A DNA stretch of 40,321 bases, from positions 1 through 40,321 of the forward strand of contig JAJFBF010000029.1 of assembly GCA_020697295.1 (NCBI GenBank), in the 5' to 3' direction. The notes under the pieces were generated by a model. That model saw nothing but the letters and a program-made list of their open reading frames with translations, did no database searches and had not been told where the DNA came from. This stretch comes from Moraxellaceae bacterium. GTDB lineage: Bacteria; Pseudomonadota; Gammaproteobacteria; Pseudomonadales; Moraxellaceae. Each line of letters opens with the position of its first letter. Position 1 is the stretch's first letter. Position numbers and translations under genes: made by a program. This document shows, in pieces, positions 32,470 to 40,321 of the stretch.

Positions 32470-34029
32470 ATGATTCTGGTATGGCTCATCCTGATTCCCT
32501 TCATTGGCGGTCTGCTCTGCTGGCAGAGTGAACGCCTCGGGCTCAACGTCCCGCGCTGGATCGCGCTCATCAGCATGGTGCTGGTGCTGCTGCTCTCCTG
32601 CCTCCTGTGGGTGCAGGGCGACTACACGCTTGCCGGGGTGTCCACCCAGCCGCAGTGGCAGGAGGAATTCCGCGCCGACTGGATTCCCCGCCTGGGCATC
32701 AGCTTCCATCTCGGCCTCGATGGCCTGTCGCTGCTGATGGTGATGCTGACCGGATTCCTCGGCGCGCTGGCCGTGGCCTGTTCCTGGCGTGAAATCCAGG
32801 AGCATGTCGGCTTCTTCTTCCTGAACCTGCTGTGGAACCTGGGCGGCGTGATTGGCGTGTTCCTGGCGCTCGACCTGTTCCTGTTCTTCTTCTTCTGGGA
32901 AATGATGCTGGTGCCCATGTACTTCCTGATCGCGCTGTGGGGACACAACGCGCCGGGAGGCAAGGGCATCTTCACCCAGGCCAGTGGCCTGCTGTTGCTG
33001 GTGGCCATCCTCGGCCTGGTGTTCGCGCACTACAGCGCCACCGACGTGCTGACCTTCAACTACATGGACCTGCGCAATACGGTGATGACGCCAGCGGTCG
33101 AGATGACCATCATGCTCGGCTTCTTCGTTGCCTTCGCGGTGAAGATGCCGGTGGTGCCGCTGCACTCCTGGCTGCCGGACGCGCACTCGCAGGCGCCGAC
33201 TGCCGGCTCCGTGGACCTGGCCGGCATCCTGCTGAAGACGGCGGCCTACGGCATGTTGCGCTTCGCACTGCCGCTGTTCCCCAACGCCTCGCTGGAGTTT
33301 GCCCCCATCGCGATGACGCTGGGCGTGATCGGCATTTTCTACGGCGCCATCCTGGCTTGCGCCCAGCACGACATCAAGCGCCTGATCGCCTACACCTCGA
33401 TCTCGCACATGGGCTTTGTGCTGCTCGGCATTTATTCCGGCAGCGAGCTGGCCTTGCAGGGCGTGGTGGTGCAGATGATTGCCCACGGGGTTTCCGCCGG
33501 CGCGCTCTTCATTCTCTGCGGTGAAATCTACGAGCGCCTGCACACCCGTGACCTGCGCCAGATGGGCGGCCTGTGGTCGCGCTTCAAGTTCCTGCCCCCG
33601 ATCGCGCTGTTTTTCGTGGCGGCTTCGCTTGGCCTGCCCGGCCTGGGCAACTTCGTGGGCGAGTTCATGATCCTCATCGGCAGCTTCAATGCGCCGTCGC
33701 AAGTGCAGGCCGCGCCGGTGCTGGCGGTGATCGCCGCCGGGGGCCTCGTGCTGGCGGCGGTGTATTCGCTGCTGCTGATGCAACGCGCATTCTACGGCCT
33801 GCCGCTGAAGTCCGATTCAAACATGGAGGACCTGTCGCGGCGCGAAATCTCGATCATGCTGACGTTGATGGCCATCCTGGTCTGGATCGGCCTCTATCCC
33901 CAGCCGATCCTGAACACCTCCGCGGCCGCGATGCATAGCGTGCATCAGGTCTACATCGCGCCGGCGCCGGCTCCCCTGGCCGTGCCCGTCACCACGTTGC
34001 CCGCCACCCCTGCTCCGGAAGGCGAATAA
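32470..34029 (+). CDS. nuoM: NADH-quinone oxidoreductase subunit M
   Basis: NuoM is the second antiporter-like proton pump of complex I. The 519-residue protein has about 14 helices, with conserved [20 protein letters not shown] (key Glu), [39 protein letters not shown] and [20 protein letters not shown]. After the last helix it has an Ala/Pro-rich tail of about 25 residues ([18 protein letters not shown]) with no match in E. coli NuoM that I can recall. The stop TAA shares one base with the nuoN ATG. Confidence 0.97.
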   Translation: MILVWLILIPFIGGLLCWQSERLGLNVPRWIALISMVLVLLLSCLLWVQGDYTLAGVSTQPQWQEEFRADWIPRLGISFHLGLDGLSLLMVMLTGFLGALAVACSWREIQEHVGFFFLNLLWNLGGVIGVFLALDLFLFFFFWEMMLVPMYFLIALWGHNAPGGKGIFTQASGLLLLVAILGLVFAHYSATDVLTFNYMDLRNTVMTPAVEMTIMLGFFVAFAVKMPVVPLHSWLPDAHSQAPTAGSVDLAGILLKTAAYGMLRFALPLFPNASLEFAPIAMTLGVIGIFYGAILACAQHDIKRLIAYTSISHMGFVLLGIYSGSELALQGVVVQMIAHGVSAGALFILCGEIYERLHTRDLRQMGGLWSRFKFLPPIALFFVAASLGLPGLGNFVGEFMILIGSFNAPSQVQAAPVLAVIAAGGLVLAAVYSLLLMQRAFYGLPLKSDSNMEDLSRREISIMLTLMAILVWIGLYPQPILNTSAAAMHSVHQVYIAPAPAPLAVPVTTLPATPAPEGE

Positions 34030-35510
34030 TGATTGCCAAAGAACAAATAATCGCCCTGCTGCCCCTGCTCATCGTGGCCGCCACCGTGGTGGCCGTGATG
34101 CTCATGATCGCGGTACGCCGCAATCACTGGTGGAGCGCCACCGTGACCGTGATCGGCCTGAACGCCGCCCTGGTCTCCGTCGTCTATGTCGCATTGCGCC
34201 TGCCGCCGGTGCAGGTGACGCCGCTGATGGTGGTCGACGGCTTCGCGCTTTTCTACATGGGCCTGATACTGGCGACGACGCTGGCCTGCACCACGCTGGC
34301 CCATGCCTATATGGAAGGCTACAAGGGCAATCGCGAGGAAATCTACCTGCTGTTGCTGATGGCCACGATGGGCGCGATGGTGCTGGCCTGCAGCCGCCAC
34401 CTCGGCGGACTGTTCATCGGCCTGGAATTGCTCTCGGTGCCGACCTACGGCCTGGTCGCCTATACCTTTGGCAAGGGTCGCAGCCTCGAAGCCGGGATGA
34501 AGTACCTGGTGTTGTCGGCGACGGCCTCGGCGATACTGCTGTTTGGCATGGCGCTGGTCTATGCGGTGTGCGGCACCCTCAGCTTCAGTGGCCTCGAGTA
34601 CACCTACCGGGGGCCGGAAGCCGGCAGCCCGCTGCTGCTGCTCGGGACCGGCATGATGCTGGCCGGTATTGCCTTCAAGCTCTCGATCGCGCCCTTCCAC
34701 TTCTGGACGCCCGATGTCTATGAAGGCGCGCCGGCCCCGGTGGGCGCCTTCCTGGCCACCGCCAGCAAGACTGCCGTGTTTGCCGTGCTCGTGCGCTTCC
34801 TTTTCGAGTCGGGCGCGCTGGAGCAGTCGGTCCTGCGCGATGTGGTGGCGGTACTGGCCGGCCTGTCCATCGTGGTCGGCAACCTGCTTGCCGTGATGCA
34901 GTCCAATATCAAGCGCCTGCTCGCCTACTCCTCGATTGCCCACTTCGGCTACCTGCTGATTCCGCTGGCGGTGCCGCTCAGCTCGCCTGGCCTGGTGGAC
35001 ATGTATCTCACGCCCGAGGCCATCGGCATCTACCTCCTCACCTATGTGGTGACGACGCTCGGCGCCTTCGGTGTCGTGTCGCTGATGTCCAGTCCCTACC
35101 ATGATCATGATGCTGACGCCTTGCACAACTACCGCGGCCTGTTCTGGCGCCGACCCTATCTCACCGCGGTGATGACGGGCATGATGCTGTCGCTGGCCGG
35201 CATTCCGGTGACAGCCGGCTTTATCGGCAAGTTTTATATCGTTGCCGCCGGTGTCGGCTCCCAGCTCTGGGTGCTGATCGGGTTGCTGGTGCTGGGCAGT
35301 GCGATTGGCCTCTATTACTACCTGCGCGTCATGGTCACCATGTTCCTGCCGGCGCCGGGCATGTCCCGCTATGACGCTCAGAAAGACTGGGGCGAGCGCG
35401 CCGGGGGTGTGGTCGTGCTGGGCATCACGGTACTGATGTTTGCCCTCGGCATGTATCCCCAACCCTTCCTCGACATCATCAGGCAAGCGATTCCGGTGAT
35501 GGTCCAGTGA
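34029..35510 (+). CDS. nuoN: NADH-quinone oxidoreductase subunit N
   Basis: NuoN is the third antiporter-like subunit, nearest to the quinone module. The 493-residue protein (E. coli 485) has about 14 helices, with [53 protein letters not shown] and [18 protein letters not shown]. The [20 protein letters not shown] segment is also typical. GGAAGG lies before the ATG. It ends the operon and a terminator follows within 35 bases. Confidence 0.97.
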   Translation: MIAKEQIIALLPLLIVAATVVAVMLMIAVRRNHWWSATVTVIGLNAALVSVVYVALRLPPVQVTPLMVVDGFALFYMGLILATTLACTTLAHAYMEGYKGNREEIYLLLLMATMGAMVLACSRHLGGLFIGLELLSVPTYGLVAYTFGKGRSLEAGMKYLVLSATASAILLFGMALVYAVCGTLSFSGLEYTYRGPEAGSPLLLLGTGMMLAGIAFKLSIAPFHFWTPDVYEGAPAPVGAFLATASKTAVFAVLVRFLFESGALEQSVLRDVVAVLAGLSIVVGNLLAVMQSNIKRLLAYSSIAHFGYLLIPLAVPLSSPGLVDMYLTPEAIGIYLLTYVVTTLGAFGVVSLMSSPYHDHDADALHNYRGLFWRRPYLTAVMTGMMLSLAGIPVTAGFIGKFYIVAAGVGSQLWVLIGLLVLGSAIGLYYYLRVMVTMFLPAPGMSRYDAQKDWGERAGGVVVLGITVLMFALGMYPQPFLDIIRQAIPVMVQ

Positions 35511-35514
35511 GACC

Positions 35515-35542
35515 GGAAGGCCCTGCGGGGCCTTTCGTTTTT
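35515..35542 (+). terminator. Terminator of the nuo operon
   Basis: A 9-bp stem (GGAAGGCCC with GGGCCTTTC, one G.U pair) with a TGCG loop is followed by G and a run of five T. It starts five bases after the nuoN stop. Confidence 0.85.
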
Positions 35543-35568
35543 GTGGGCGTTGGCCCCGGCGCTCCCGC

Positions 35569-36570
35569 ATGAAGATTCACCTGGCCCCCATGGAGGGGCT
35601 CACCGATTTCCATATGCGGGACGTGCTCACGCGCATCGGTGGCTATGACGCCTGCGTGACCGAGTTTATCCGCGTCACGGACCGGCTGCTGCCGGCGCGC
35701 ACCTTCCTGCAGGCCTGCCCGGAGTTGCGCAACGGCGCGCGCACGCGCGCCGGCACGCCGGTGCAATTGCAGCTGCTGGGCAGCGAACCGGCCGTGCTCG
35801 CCGAGAATGCCGCGCTGGCGGCGGCGCTGGGCGCCCCTTCCATCGATCTCAATTTTGGCTGTCCGGCGAAAACCGTGAACCGGCATCGCGGCGGCGCCGT
35901 ATTGCTTGATGAGCCCGAAACCCTGCATGCCATTGTCGCGGCGGTGCGACGTGCGCTGCCGGCCGCGGTGCCGGTGACGGCCAAGATGCGCCTCGGGGTG
36001 CGTGACCGCCTGCGCATGCTGGAGAACGCGCAAGGGATCGAGGCGGCGGGCGCGGCCGCGCTGGTGGTGCATGCGCGCACGCGGGAGGACGGCTACCGGC
36101 CGCCTGCGCACTGGGAAGCCATCGCCGACATCCGCGCGGCGGTCAGGCTGCCGGTGATGGCCAATGGCGAAATCTGGACCGTCGATGATGCGCGTCGCTG
36201 CCAGGCCGCCAGCGGTTGCGACGATCTCATGCTGGGGCGTGGCGCGGTGACCCTGCCCGCGCTCGCCCGGCAGATCCGGGGCGAAGCCTTTCACCCGGGC
36301 TGGCCGGAGTTGCTGGGCTGGCAGCGCGATTTTTTGCGGGCGCTGGAGCTCGCCGGGCAGCCGGCTGAGGATGAGCGCCTGGGCGCGGTATGGAGCGAGC
36401 GCGGCGCCATCGGGCGCTACAAGCAGTGGCTGGCGATGCTGGTGCGCGACTGGCCGGAGGCGCGGGAATTGTTTGGGCGGGTGAAGAAGCTGCAGCGCTT
36501 TGAGGAGATGAAGCGGGCGCTGGCAGTGGGGCCAGTGAGTGCTGACACTCCGCTGGTGGCGAACGCCTGA
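35569..36570 (+). CDS. dusC: tRNA-dihydrouridine(16) synthase DusC
   Basis: Dus enzymes reduce uridine to dihydrouridine in tRNA with FMN and NADPH. The 333-residue protein (E. coli DusC 315) begins with the FMN-binding LAPMEGLTD. It has the catalytic cysteine in [16 protein letters not shown] (Cys98), [21 protein letters not shown] and ANGEIW, and the C-terminal helical tRNA domain with [16 protein letters not shown]. The [16 protein letters not shown] segment and the KQWL motif fit the DusC branch, which acts at U16, better than DusA or DusB. No Shine-Dalgarno is visible before the ATG. Confidence 0.92.
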   Translation: MKIHLAPMEGLTDFHMRDVLTRIGGYDACVTEFIRVTDRLLPARTFLQACPELRNGARTRAGTPVQLQLLGSEPAVLAENAALAAALGAPSIDLNFGCPAKTVNRHRGGAVLLDEPETLHAIVAAVRRALPAAVPVTAKMRLGVRDRLRMLENAQGIEAAGAAALVVHARTREDGYRPPAHWEAIADIRAAVRLPVMANGEIWTVDDARRCQAASGCDDLMLGRGAVTLPALARQIRGEAFHPGWPELLGWQRDFLRALELAGQPAEDERLGAVWSERGAIGRYKQWLAMLVRDWPEARELFGRVKKLQRFEEMKRALAVGPVSADTPLVANA

Positions 36571-36589
36571 GCCTCTCTGCGATGCCCAA

Positions 36590-36627
36590 CCCATAAAAAA
36601 GCCCGCTTGCGCGGGCTTTTTTATGGG
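36590..36627. terminator. Bidirectional terminator between dusC and the wax ester synthase gene
   Basis: A 17-bp stem runs from CCCATAAAAAAGCCCGC to GCGGGCTTTTTTATGGG around a TTGC loop, with A and T runs on both sides. It serves the convergent genes on each side. Confidence 0.92.
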
Positions 36628-36640
36628 CGCAGACCGCCGC

Positions 36641-38029
36641 TTAGAGGAAGCGCTTGGGCACGCCACAAATGCCGGCGGCCACTTCGAGCTCGCGGATCCC
36701 GTTCTCGAGATAGTCGAGCAGGCGCTGCATGGAAGGCAGCGTGCGACGGCAGGCGATGATGCCGAACTCGATGGAGTCGACGTAGCTGGTCAGCGTCAGG
36801 TTCAGCGCGATGCGGTCGAGCACGATGGACACCGGGTACATGCCCTCGAGGCGGGCGCCATTCCAGTACAGCGGCTCCTTGGGACCCGGCACGTTGGAAA
36901 TCACCACATTGAAGGCCTGCCACTTGGGCGCCATGCCGGTGACCAGGTTGACCGCCGTGGGCGCCAGCATGATCGCCGTGTAGTTGAGGATCTCCTCGGG
37001 CGTCATCTGCTCGTAGCGTGATTTGGCTTCCTTGACCGAGGCCTTGATGACCGCGATGCGGTTGGCCGGATCGGCAATATGAGTGCCGAGGTTGGCGAGG
37101 ATCACCGCGATCTGGTTGCCCGCCTCGCTGTCGTCGTGACGCAGCGACACCGGTACCATTGCAATCAGCGGCTTGTCCGGCAGCTCGTGCATGCTGATCA
37201 TGTAATCGCGCAGGGCGCTGCCGCACATGGCGAGGACGATGTCGTTGAGCGTGCAGTCGAAGGCCTTGGCCAGTGTCTTCAGGCGGCTCATGGAGTAGGA
37301 CTGCGCGGCAAAGCGGCGCGAGCCGGTGATCTTCTCGTTGAGCTGGCAGTGCGGCGCCTGGAAGATGGAAACGTAGTTGGGATCGCGCTTGGCCTTGTCG
37401 GCGACGCGGACGATCTCGCGGATCACATTGGGCAGGGTGGCGGCCTGCTTGCTAAGCCCGGCGGTGAGGCGGGCGAGGCCCGTGGCCATCTCCGTCGGAT
37501 TGAGGTTCATGGTCTGCTTGCGGCGTTCCATGGCCCACACCGGCGGCAGGTCGCGGCGCGAGGAGTCGTTGGAAAGGGCGCGCATGCCCATGCGCATGGC
37601 GGCGACGCCATCGCACATGGAATGGTGGATCTTGGAATAGAGCGCGAAGCGGCGGCCCTGGATGCCCTCGATCAGGTGCACTTCCCAGAGCGGGCGCTCA
37701 CGGTCGAGCAGGTTGGAGTGCTCGGCGGACACCAGCGACAGCAGTTCGCGGATGCGGCCGGGCTTGGGCAGCGCTTCATGGCGGAAGTGATGGTCGATAT
37801 CGAACTGCTTGTCGACGTCCCAGAAGGGCTGGCCGAAACGACTGACGAGGCGCTTGTTGAAGGGCGACTGCGGGGTGTCGTAGGAGCGCATCTGCTCGGC
37901 AATATCGCGGATATAGCGCGGGCCGGCATCCTCGGGAAAGGAGAAAAGTTGCAGGCCAGCCACGTGCATGGGCTGCTGACGTCTTTCCAGCCACAGGAAG
38001 AGCTGGTCGAGTGGGGTGAGCGGGGTCAT
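36641..38029 (-). CDS. Wax ester synthase/acyl-CoA:diacylglycerol acyltransferase (WS/DGAT)
   Basis: WS/DGAT enzymes join fatty acyl-CoA to fatty alcohols or diacylglycerol and make storage wax esters or triacylglycerol, often as inclusion bodies. The 462-residue protein is very like Alcanivorax AtfA. It starts with LDQLFLWLERRQQPMHV, then has PLWEVHLIEG, the catalytic HHxxxDG motif as HHSMCDG (His135 to Gly141), CTLNDIVLAMCGSALRDY, AMVPVSLR, NVVISNVPGPKEPLYWNG and the C-terminal LDRIALNLTLTSYVDSIEFG. AAGGA lies six to seven bases before the ATG. No signal peptide is visible; the protein is expected at the inner face of the membrane. Whether the main product is wax ester or triacylglycerol cannot be told from sequence. 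Confidence 0.93.
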   Translation of the reverse strand: MTPLTPLDQLFLWLERRQQPMHVAGLQLFSFPEDAGPRYIRDIAEQMRSYDTPQSPFNKRLVSRFGQPFWDVDKQFDIDHHFRHEALPKPGRIRELLSLVSAEHSNLLDRERPLWEVHLIEGIQGRRFALYSKIHHSMCDGVAAMRMGMRALSNDSSRRDLPPVWAMERRKQTMNLNPTEMATGLARLTAGLSKQAATLPNVIREIVRVADKAKRDPNYVSIFQAPHCQLNEKITGSRRFAAQSYSMSRLKTLAKAFDCTLNDIVLAMCGSALRDYMISMHELPDKPLIAMVPVSLRHDDSEAGNQIAVILANLGTHIADPANRIAVIKASVKEAKSRYEQMTPEEILNYTAIMLAPTAVNLVTGMAPKWQAFNVVISNVPGPKEPLYWNGARLEGMYPVSIVLDRIALNLTLTSYVDSIEFGIIACRRTLPSMQRLLDYLENGIRELEVAAGICGVPKRFL

Positions 38030-38230
38030 GGGGGATCCTTGGATGACTCAAAACGCAGGCGGTCCGACTGCTTCATCCCTGACGGAACCGGTGCATTGCT
38101 AGGATAACGCAAGTCCTCGAAGGAGCGCAGCGCCCGTTGCAGGCGGCGGACGGAAAGTTGACTGCAGGGCGGCTACTGCCTTGTCGCCGGTCCGGGTTAT
38201 ACACTGGGGGAATTGAAGAGGATGCTCCGC

Positions 38231-38878
38231 ATGACCGAACGCCATGACCTTGCCGCCATCCGCCAGGAGTATGCCCGGCACAGCCTGTCGCCGGAGGACT
38301 GCCTGGCGGATCCCCTCGCGCAGTTCAGCCGCTGGCTGGACGAGGCCATCGCCGCGAAGGTGAACGAGCCCACGGCCATGCATGTGGCCACCGTGGGCGA
38401 GGACGGCCGGCCCTCGGGCCGGCTGGTCCTGCTCAAGGGCATCGAGCAGCGACGCTTCGTCTTTTACACCAACTACGAGTCGCGCAAGGGCCGGCAGCTC
38501 GGGGCCAACCCCTTTGCCGCGCTGACCCTGTTCTGGCCGGAGCTGGAGCGGCAGGTGCGTATCGAGGGACGGGTGGAAAAAGTGGCCCCCGAGGCCTCCG
38601 ATGCCTACTTTGCGTCGCGGCCCTACCAGAGCCGCATCGGCGCCTGGGCCTCGCAGCAGAGCCAGCCCCTGGACAGCCCGCATACCCTGCTCGCCCGGGC
38701 GGCGAAGTTCGCGGCGCAGCACATCACGGGCGTGCCGCGGCCGGCCAACTGGGGCGGCTATGCCCTCGCGCCCGACCGCATCGAGTTCTGGCAGGGGCGT
38801 CCGTCGCGCATGCACGACCGGATCGTGTTTGCGCAGGATGCGCAGGGGCAATGGACGAAGTCGCGGCTTTATCCCTGA
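38231..38878 (+). CDS. pdxH: Pyridoxamine 5'-phosphate oxidase
   Basis: PdxH oxidises pyridoxine or pyridoxamine 5'-phosphate to pyridoxal 5'-phosphate with FMN and oxygen. The 215-residue protein matches the E. coli length (218). Typical parts are EPTAMHVATVGEDGRPSGR, VLLKGIEQRRFVFYTNYESR, the RPYQSRIGAWASQQSQPL substrate/FMN region, and the C-terminal NWGGYALAPDRIEFWQG with RMHDR. Of three in-frame starts (TTG 38213, ATG 38222, ATG 38231) the last was chosen because AAGAGG lies nine bases before it; 38222 cannot be excluded. It is divergent from the WS/DGAT gene. Its stop TGA directly abuts the stop of the next, opposite gene (TGATCA). Confidence 0.95.
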   Translation: MTERHDLAAIRQEYARHSLSPEDCLADPLAQFSRWLDEAIAAKVNEPTAMHVATVGEDGRPSGRLVLLKGIEQRRFVFYTNYESRKGRQLGANPFAALTLFWPELERQVRIEGRVEKVAPEASDAYFASRPYQSRIGAWASQQSQPLDSPHTLLARAAKFAAQHITGVPRPANWGGYALAPDRIEFWQGRPSRMHDRIVFAQDAQGQWTKSRLYP

Positions 38879-39619
38879 TCAGAAGATCTTCTTCATCACC
38901 GAATCGGGCAGCAGCTTGAGGGCGGGCATGATCAGCCGCCAGGGGAAACCCGGCACGATCAGGCTGGCCTTGCCGCGCGCCACGCCGTTGGCGATCTCCC
39001 GCGCCACCTTTTCCGGTTCGGCGGCAAACGGGTATTTCTCCATGTTGGGGCCGATGTCGGTCTTGACGAAGCCGGGGTGCACGATGGTCACGCCGATGCC
39101 CTTGCCGGACAGCTCCAGGCGCAGGGCCTCCAGATAGTTAGTAAGCGCCGCCTTACTAGCAGAGTAAGCGCCGCTGCCGGGAATGCCGCGGTAGGCGGAG
39201 ATGGAGGAGATGCCCACCACTTGGCCATGCTTCTGCGCCTTGAAGCGCGCCACGGCCACGTCGATGACGCCAATGGCGCCCAGCAGGTTGGTTTCGATGA
39301 TGCGGCGGTCTTCGGCGACGTTGCCGTCGCCGGCCTTGCGCCAGCCCAGTACGCCGGCATTGGCGATGACCACGTCGACCGTGCCGAGGCGGTCCATGAG
39401 GCTGTTCATGACCGGGGCGACGGCCTCGCGGTCGGCGACGTCCAGCGCCGCAATCTCCACGCGTACGCCGTGGTTCTGGCGCAGTTCGAGGGCGAGGGTC
39501 TCAAGGGCGCCGGTGCTGCGCGCGAGGAGGCCGAGGGTGGCGCCCCGCGCGGCGTATTCGCGGGCGAGGCTGGCGCCGATGCCGCGGGAGGCACCAACGA
39601 TGATGACGGTCTGGGACAT
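38879..39619 (-). CDS. Short-chain dehydrogenase/reductase (SDR)
   Basis: The 246-residue protein is a classical SDR. It has the Rossmann cofactor motif VGASRGIG (8-15), ANAG (86-89), catalytic Ser139 in GISSISAY, and Tyr152/Lys156 in YSASK. ALDVADREAV suggests an adenine-ring contact, and the Arg after GAS suggests NADP preference; this is inference. The substrate is unknown, and the tail ends in KLLPDSVMKKIF, which is basic and may associate with membranes. AGGAGAG precedes the ATG. It reads in the same direction as the acyl-CoA dehydrogenase but lies after its terminator. A role in lipid or alcohol oxidation is possible from the neighbours only. Confidence 0.88.
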   Translation of the reverse strand: MSQTVIIVGASRGIGASLAREYAARGATLGLLARSTGALETLALELRQNHGVRVEIAALDVADREAVAPVMNSLMDRLGTVDVVIANAGVLGWRKAGDGNVAEDRRIIETNLLGAIGVIDVAVARFKAQKHGQVVGISSISAYRGIPGSGAYSASKAALTNYLEALRLELSGKGIGVTIVHPGFVKTDIGPNMEKYPFAAEPEKVAREIANGVARGKASLIVPGFPWRLIMPALKLLPDSVMKKIF

Positions 39620-39696
39620 GGGACTCTCCTGAGGATGCAGCGAGTATAGGGAGATGCGCTAGCGAGGTGCAGGGGTGGCGGCTGTCGAGGGCGGCC

Positions 39697-39724
39697 ATAA
39701 AAAAGGCCGGACTTTCGTCCGGCC
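39697..39724 (-). terminator. Terminator after the acyl-CoA dehydrogenase gene
   Basis: On the leftward strand an 8-bp stem (GGCCGGAC with GTCCGGCC, 4-base loop) is followed by a run of six T. A second small hairpin, GCACGC/GCGTGC at 39743-39759, lies between it and the gene end. Confidence 0.88.
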
Positions 39725-39781
39725 CCCAAGGTGTGCATCCCTGCACGCGCAAAGCGTGCCGCCCGTGGGGGCGGCGGAAAC

Positions 39782-40321
39782 TCAGAACATCGCGAAGTTG
39801 TCGTTGTCCATCTGCATGAGGGACTTGGGCGAGGCCACGATGCCGGCCACATGGCCCTTGGCGCGGGGCAGCAGGCGGTCGAAGTAGAACTCGGCCGTCT
39901 GGATCTTGGCCTTGTAGAACTCGGGGGTGTCGGCGCCGCCCTTCTCCAGCTTCTCGAAGGCCACGGCGGCCTGGATGGCCCAGAAATAGGCCATGGTCAC
40001 GTAGCCGGAATACATCAGGAAGTCGTTGCAGGCGGAGGCCACGATCTCGCGGTCCTTGCGCGCGGTCAGCATGGTGCGCACGGTGAGCATGTTCCACTGC
40101 GCGCAGAGCTTGGAGAGCTGCCACACATAGGGACGCATGTTCTTGTCGAGCGCGTGGTTCTTGCAGAAGTTCAGGATGGTGCCGGTGAACTCGCGCACGG
40201 CCTTGCCACGGGTCATGATCAGGGTCTTGCGGCCGAGCAGGTCGAGCGCCTGGATGCCGGTGGTGCCTTCGTACAGCGTGGCGATACGGGCGTCACGGGC
40301 GATCTGCTCCATGCCGTGTTC
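39782..40321 (-). CDS. Acyl-CoA dehydrogenase, C-terminal part (cut by window edge)
   Basis: The reading frame is open to the right edge of the window, so only the last 179 residues are visible, starting EHGMEQIARDARIATLYEGT. This matches the C-terminus of the long acyl-CoA dehydrogenases of about 590-600 residues that have the extra acyl-CoA_dh_C domain (PF12806-like). The conserved segment RDARIATLYEGTTGIQALDL holds the residues that close the FAD/substrate site. The helical extension then ends in KSLMQMDNDNFAMF. Such enzymes make the first step of beta-oxidation, but chain-length preference cannot be judged. An ATG at 40312 lies inside the conserved motif and is not the real start. Confidence 0.9.
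   Translation of the reverse strand, partial: EHGMEQIARDARIATLYEGTTGIQALDLLGRKTLIMTRGKAVREFTGTILNFCKNHALDKNMRPYVWQLSKLCAQWNMLTVRTMLTARKDREIVASACNDFLMYSGYVTMAYFWAIQAAVAFEKLEKGGADTPEFYKAKIQTAEFYFDRLLPRAKGHVAGIVASPKSLMQMDNDNFAMF

Noticed and set aside
30547..33783. 1078-codon leftward open frame opposite nuoK, nuoL and nuoM
   Set aside because: Long antisense frames are expected in GC-rich DNA with strong third-position bias; the product is Gln/His/Glu/Arg-rich and the sense strand is clearly nuoK-nuoM.
38158..38203. TTGACT and TATACA as a pdxH promoter
   Set aside because: The two hexamers are about 34 bases apart, twice the workable spacing.

Overview
This window is the chromosome-origin region of a GC-rich gammaproteobacterium. 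Evidence: the order rpmH-oriC-dnaA-dnaN-recF-gyrB, a leftward rpmH-rnpA-yidD-yidC-mnmE arm and an mnmG-rsmG-parA-parB cluster, an E. coli-type complex I operon with fused nuoC and nuoD, Pseudomonas-type parS sites, and a wax ester synthase very like that of Alcanivorax. The wax ester synthase and the lipid-type genes at the right end suggest an oil- or lipid-using marine or soil lineage (Alcanivorax-like or Nevskiales/Solimonadaceae-like). The genus cannot be fixed from sequence reading alone.

Layout, left to right. 1-1240: a secreted helical-repeat protein of unknown function, then a bidirectional terminator. 1342-6553, leftward: a secreted START-domain protein, parB, parA, rsmG, mnmG. 6651-8800: a rightward HD-domain gene and a leftward MHS-family MFS transporter, which together separate mnmG from mnmE. 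8803-12879, leftward: mnmE, yidC, yidD, rnpA, rpmH. 12880-13323: oriC, with two perfect DnaA boxes, one near-match, AT-rich stretches and promoters facing both ways. 13324-19462, rightward: dnaA, dnaN, recF (carrying two perfect parS sites), gyrB, ending at a strong terminator. 19645-20292, leftward: a DUF2238/YjdF-like membrane protein. 20584-35510, rightward: a complete 13-gene nuo operon (all 14 subunits, CD fused) with a REP-like inverted repeat between nuoB and nuoCD, ending in a terminator. 35569-36570: dusC. 36641-38029, leftward: wax ester synthase/diacylglycerol acyltransferase. 38231-38878: pdxH. 38879-39619, leftward: a short-chain dehydrogenase. 39782-40321, leftward: the C-terminal part of an acyl-CoA dehydrogenase, cut by the window edge.

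Most genes point away from oriC, as expected for replication-transcription co-orientation. The functional blocks are initiation and replication (dnaA, dnaN, recF, gyrB), origin segregation (ParA, ParB and parS), tRNA and rRNA modification (mnmE, mnmG, rsmG, dusC, rnpA), membrane protein insertion (yidC, yidD), respiration (nuo) and storage lipid or fatty acid metabolism (WS/DGAT, acyl-CoA dehydrogenase).

I found no convincing undescribed system, and no IS element, prophage, CRISPR array, tRNA or rRNA. The observations most worth a second look are regulatory and architectural: two in-frame parS sites inside recF, a DnaA box overlapping the probable dnaA -10 element, paired hairpins between parA and parB, and a REP-like palindrome inside the nuo operon.
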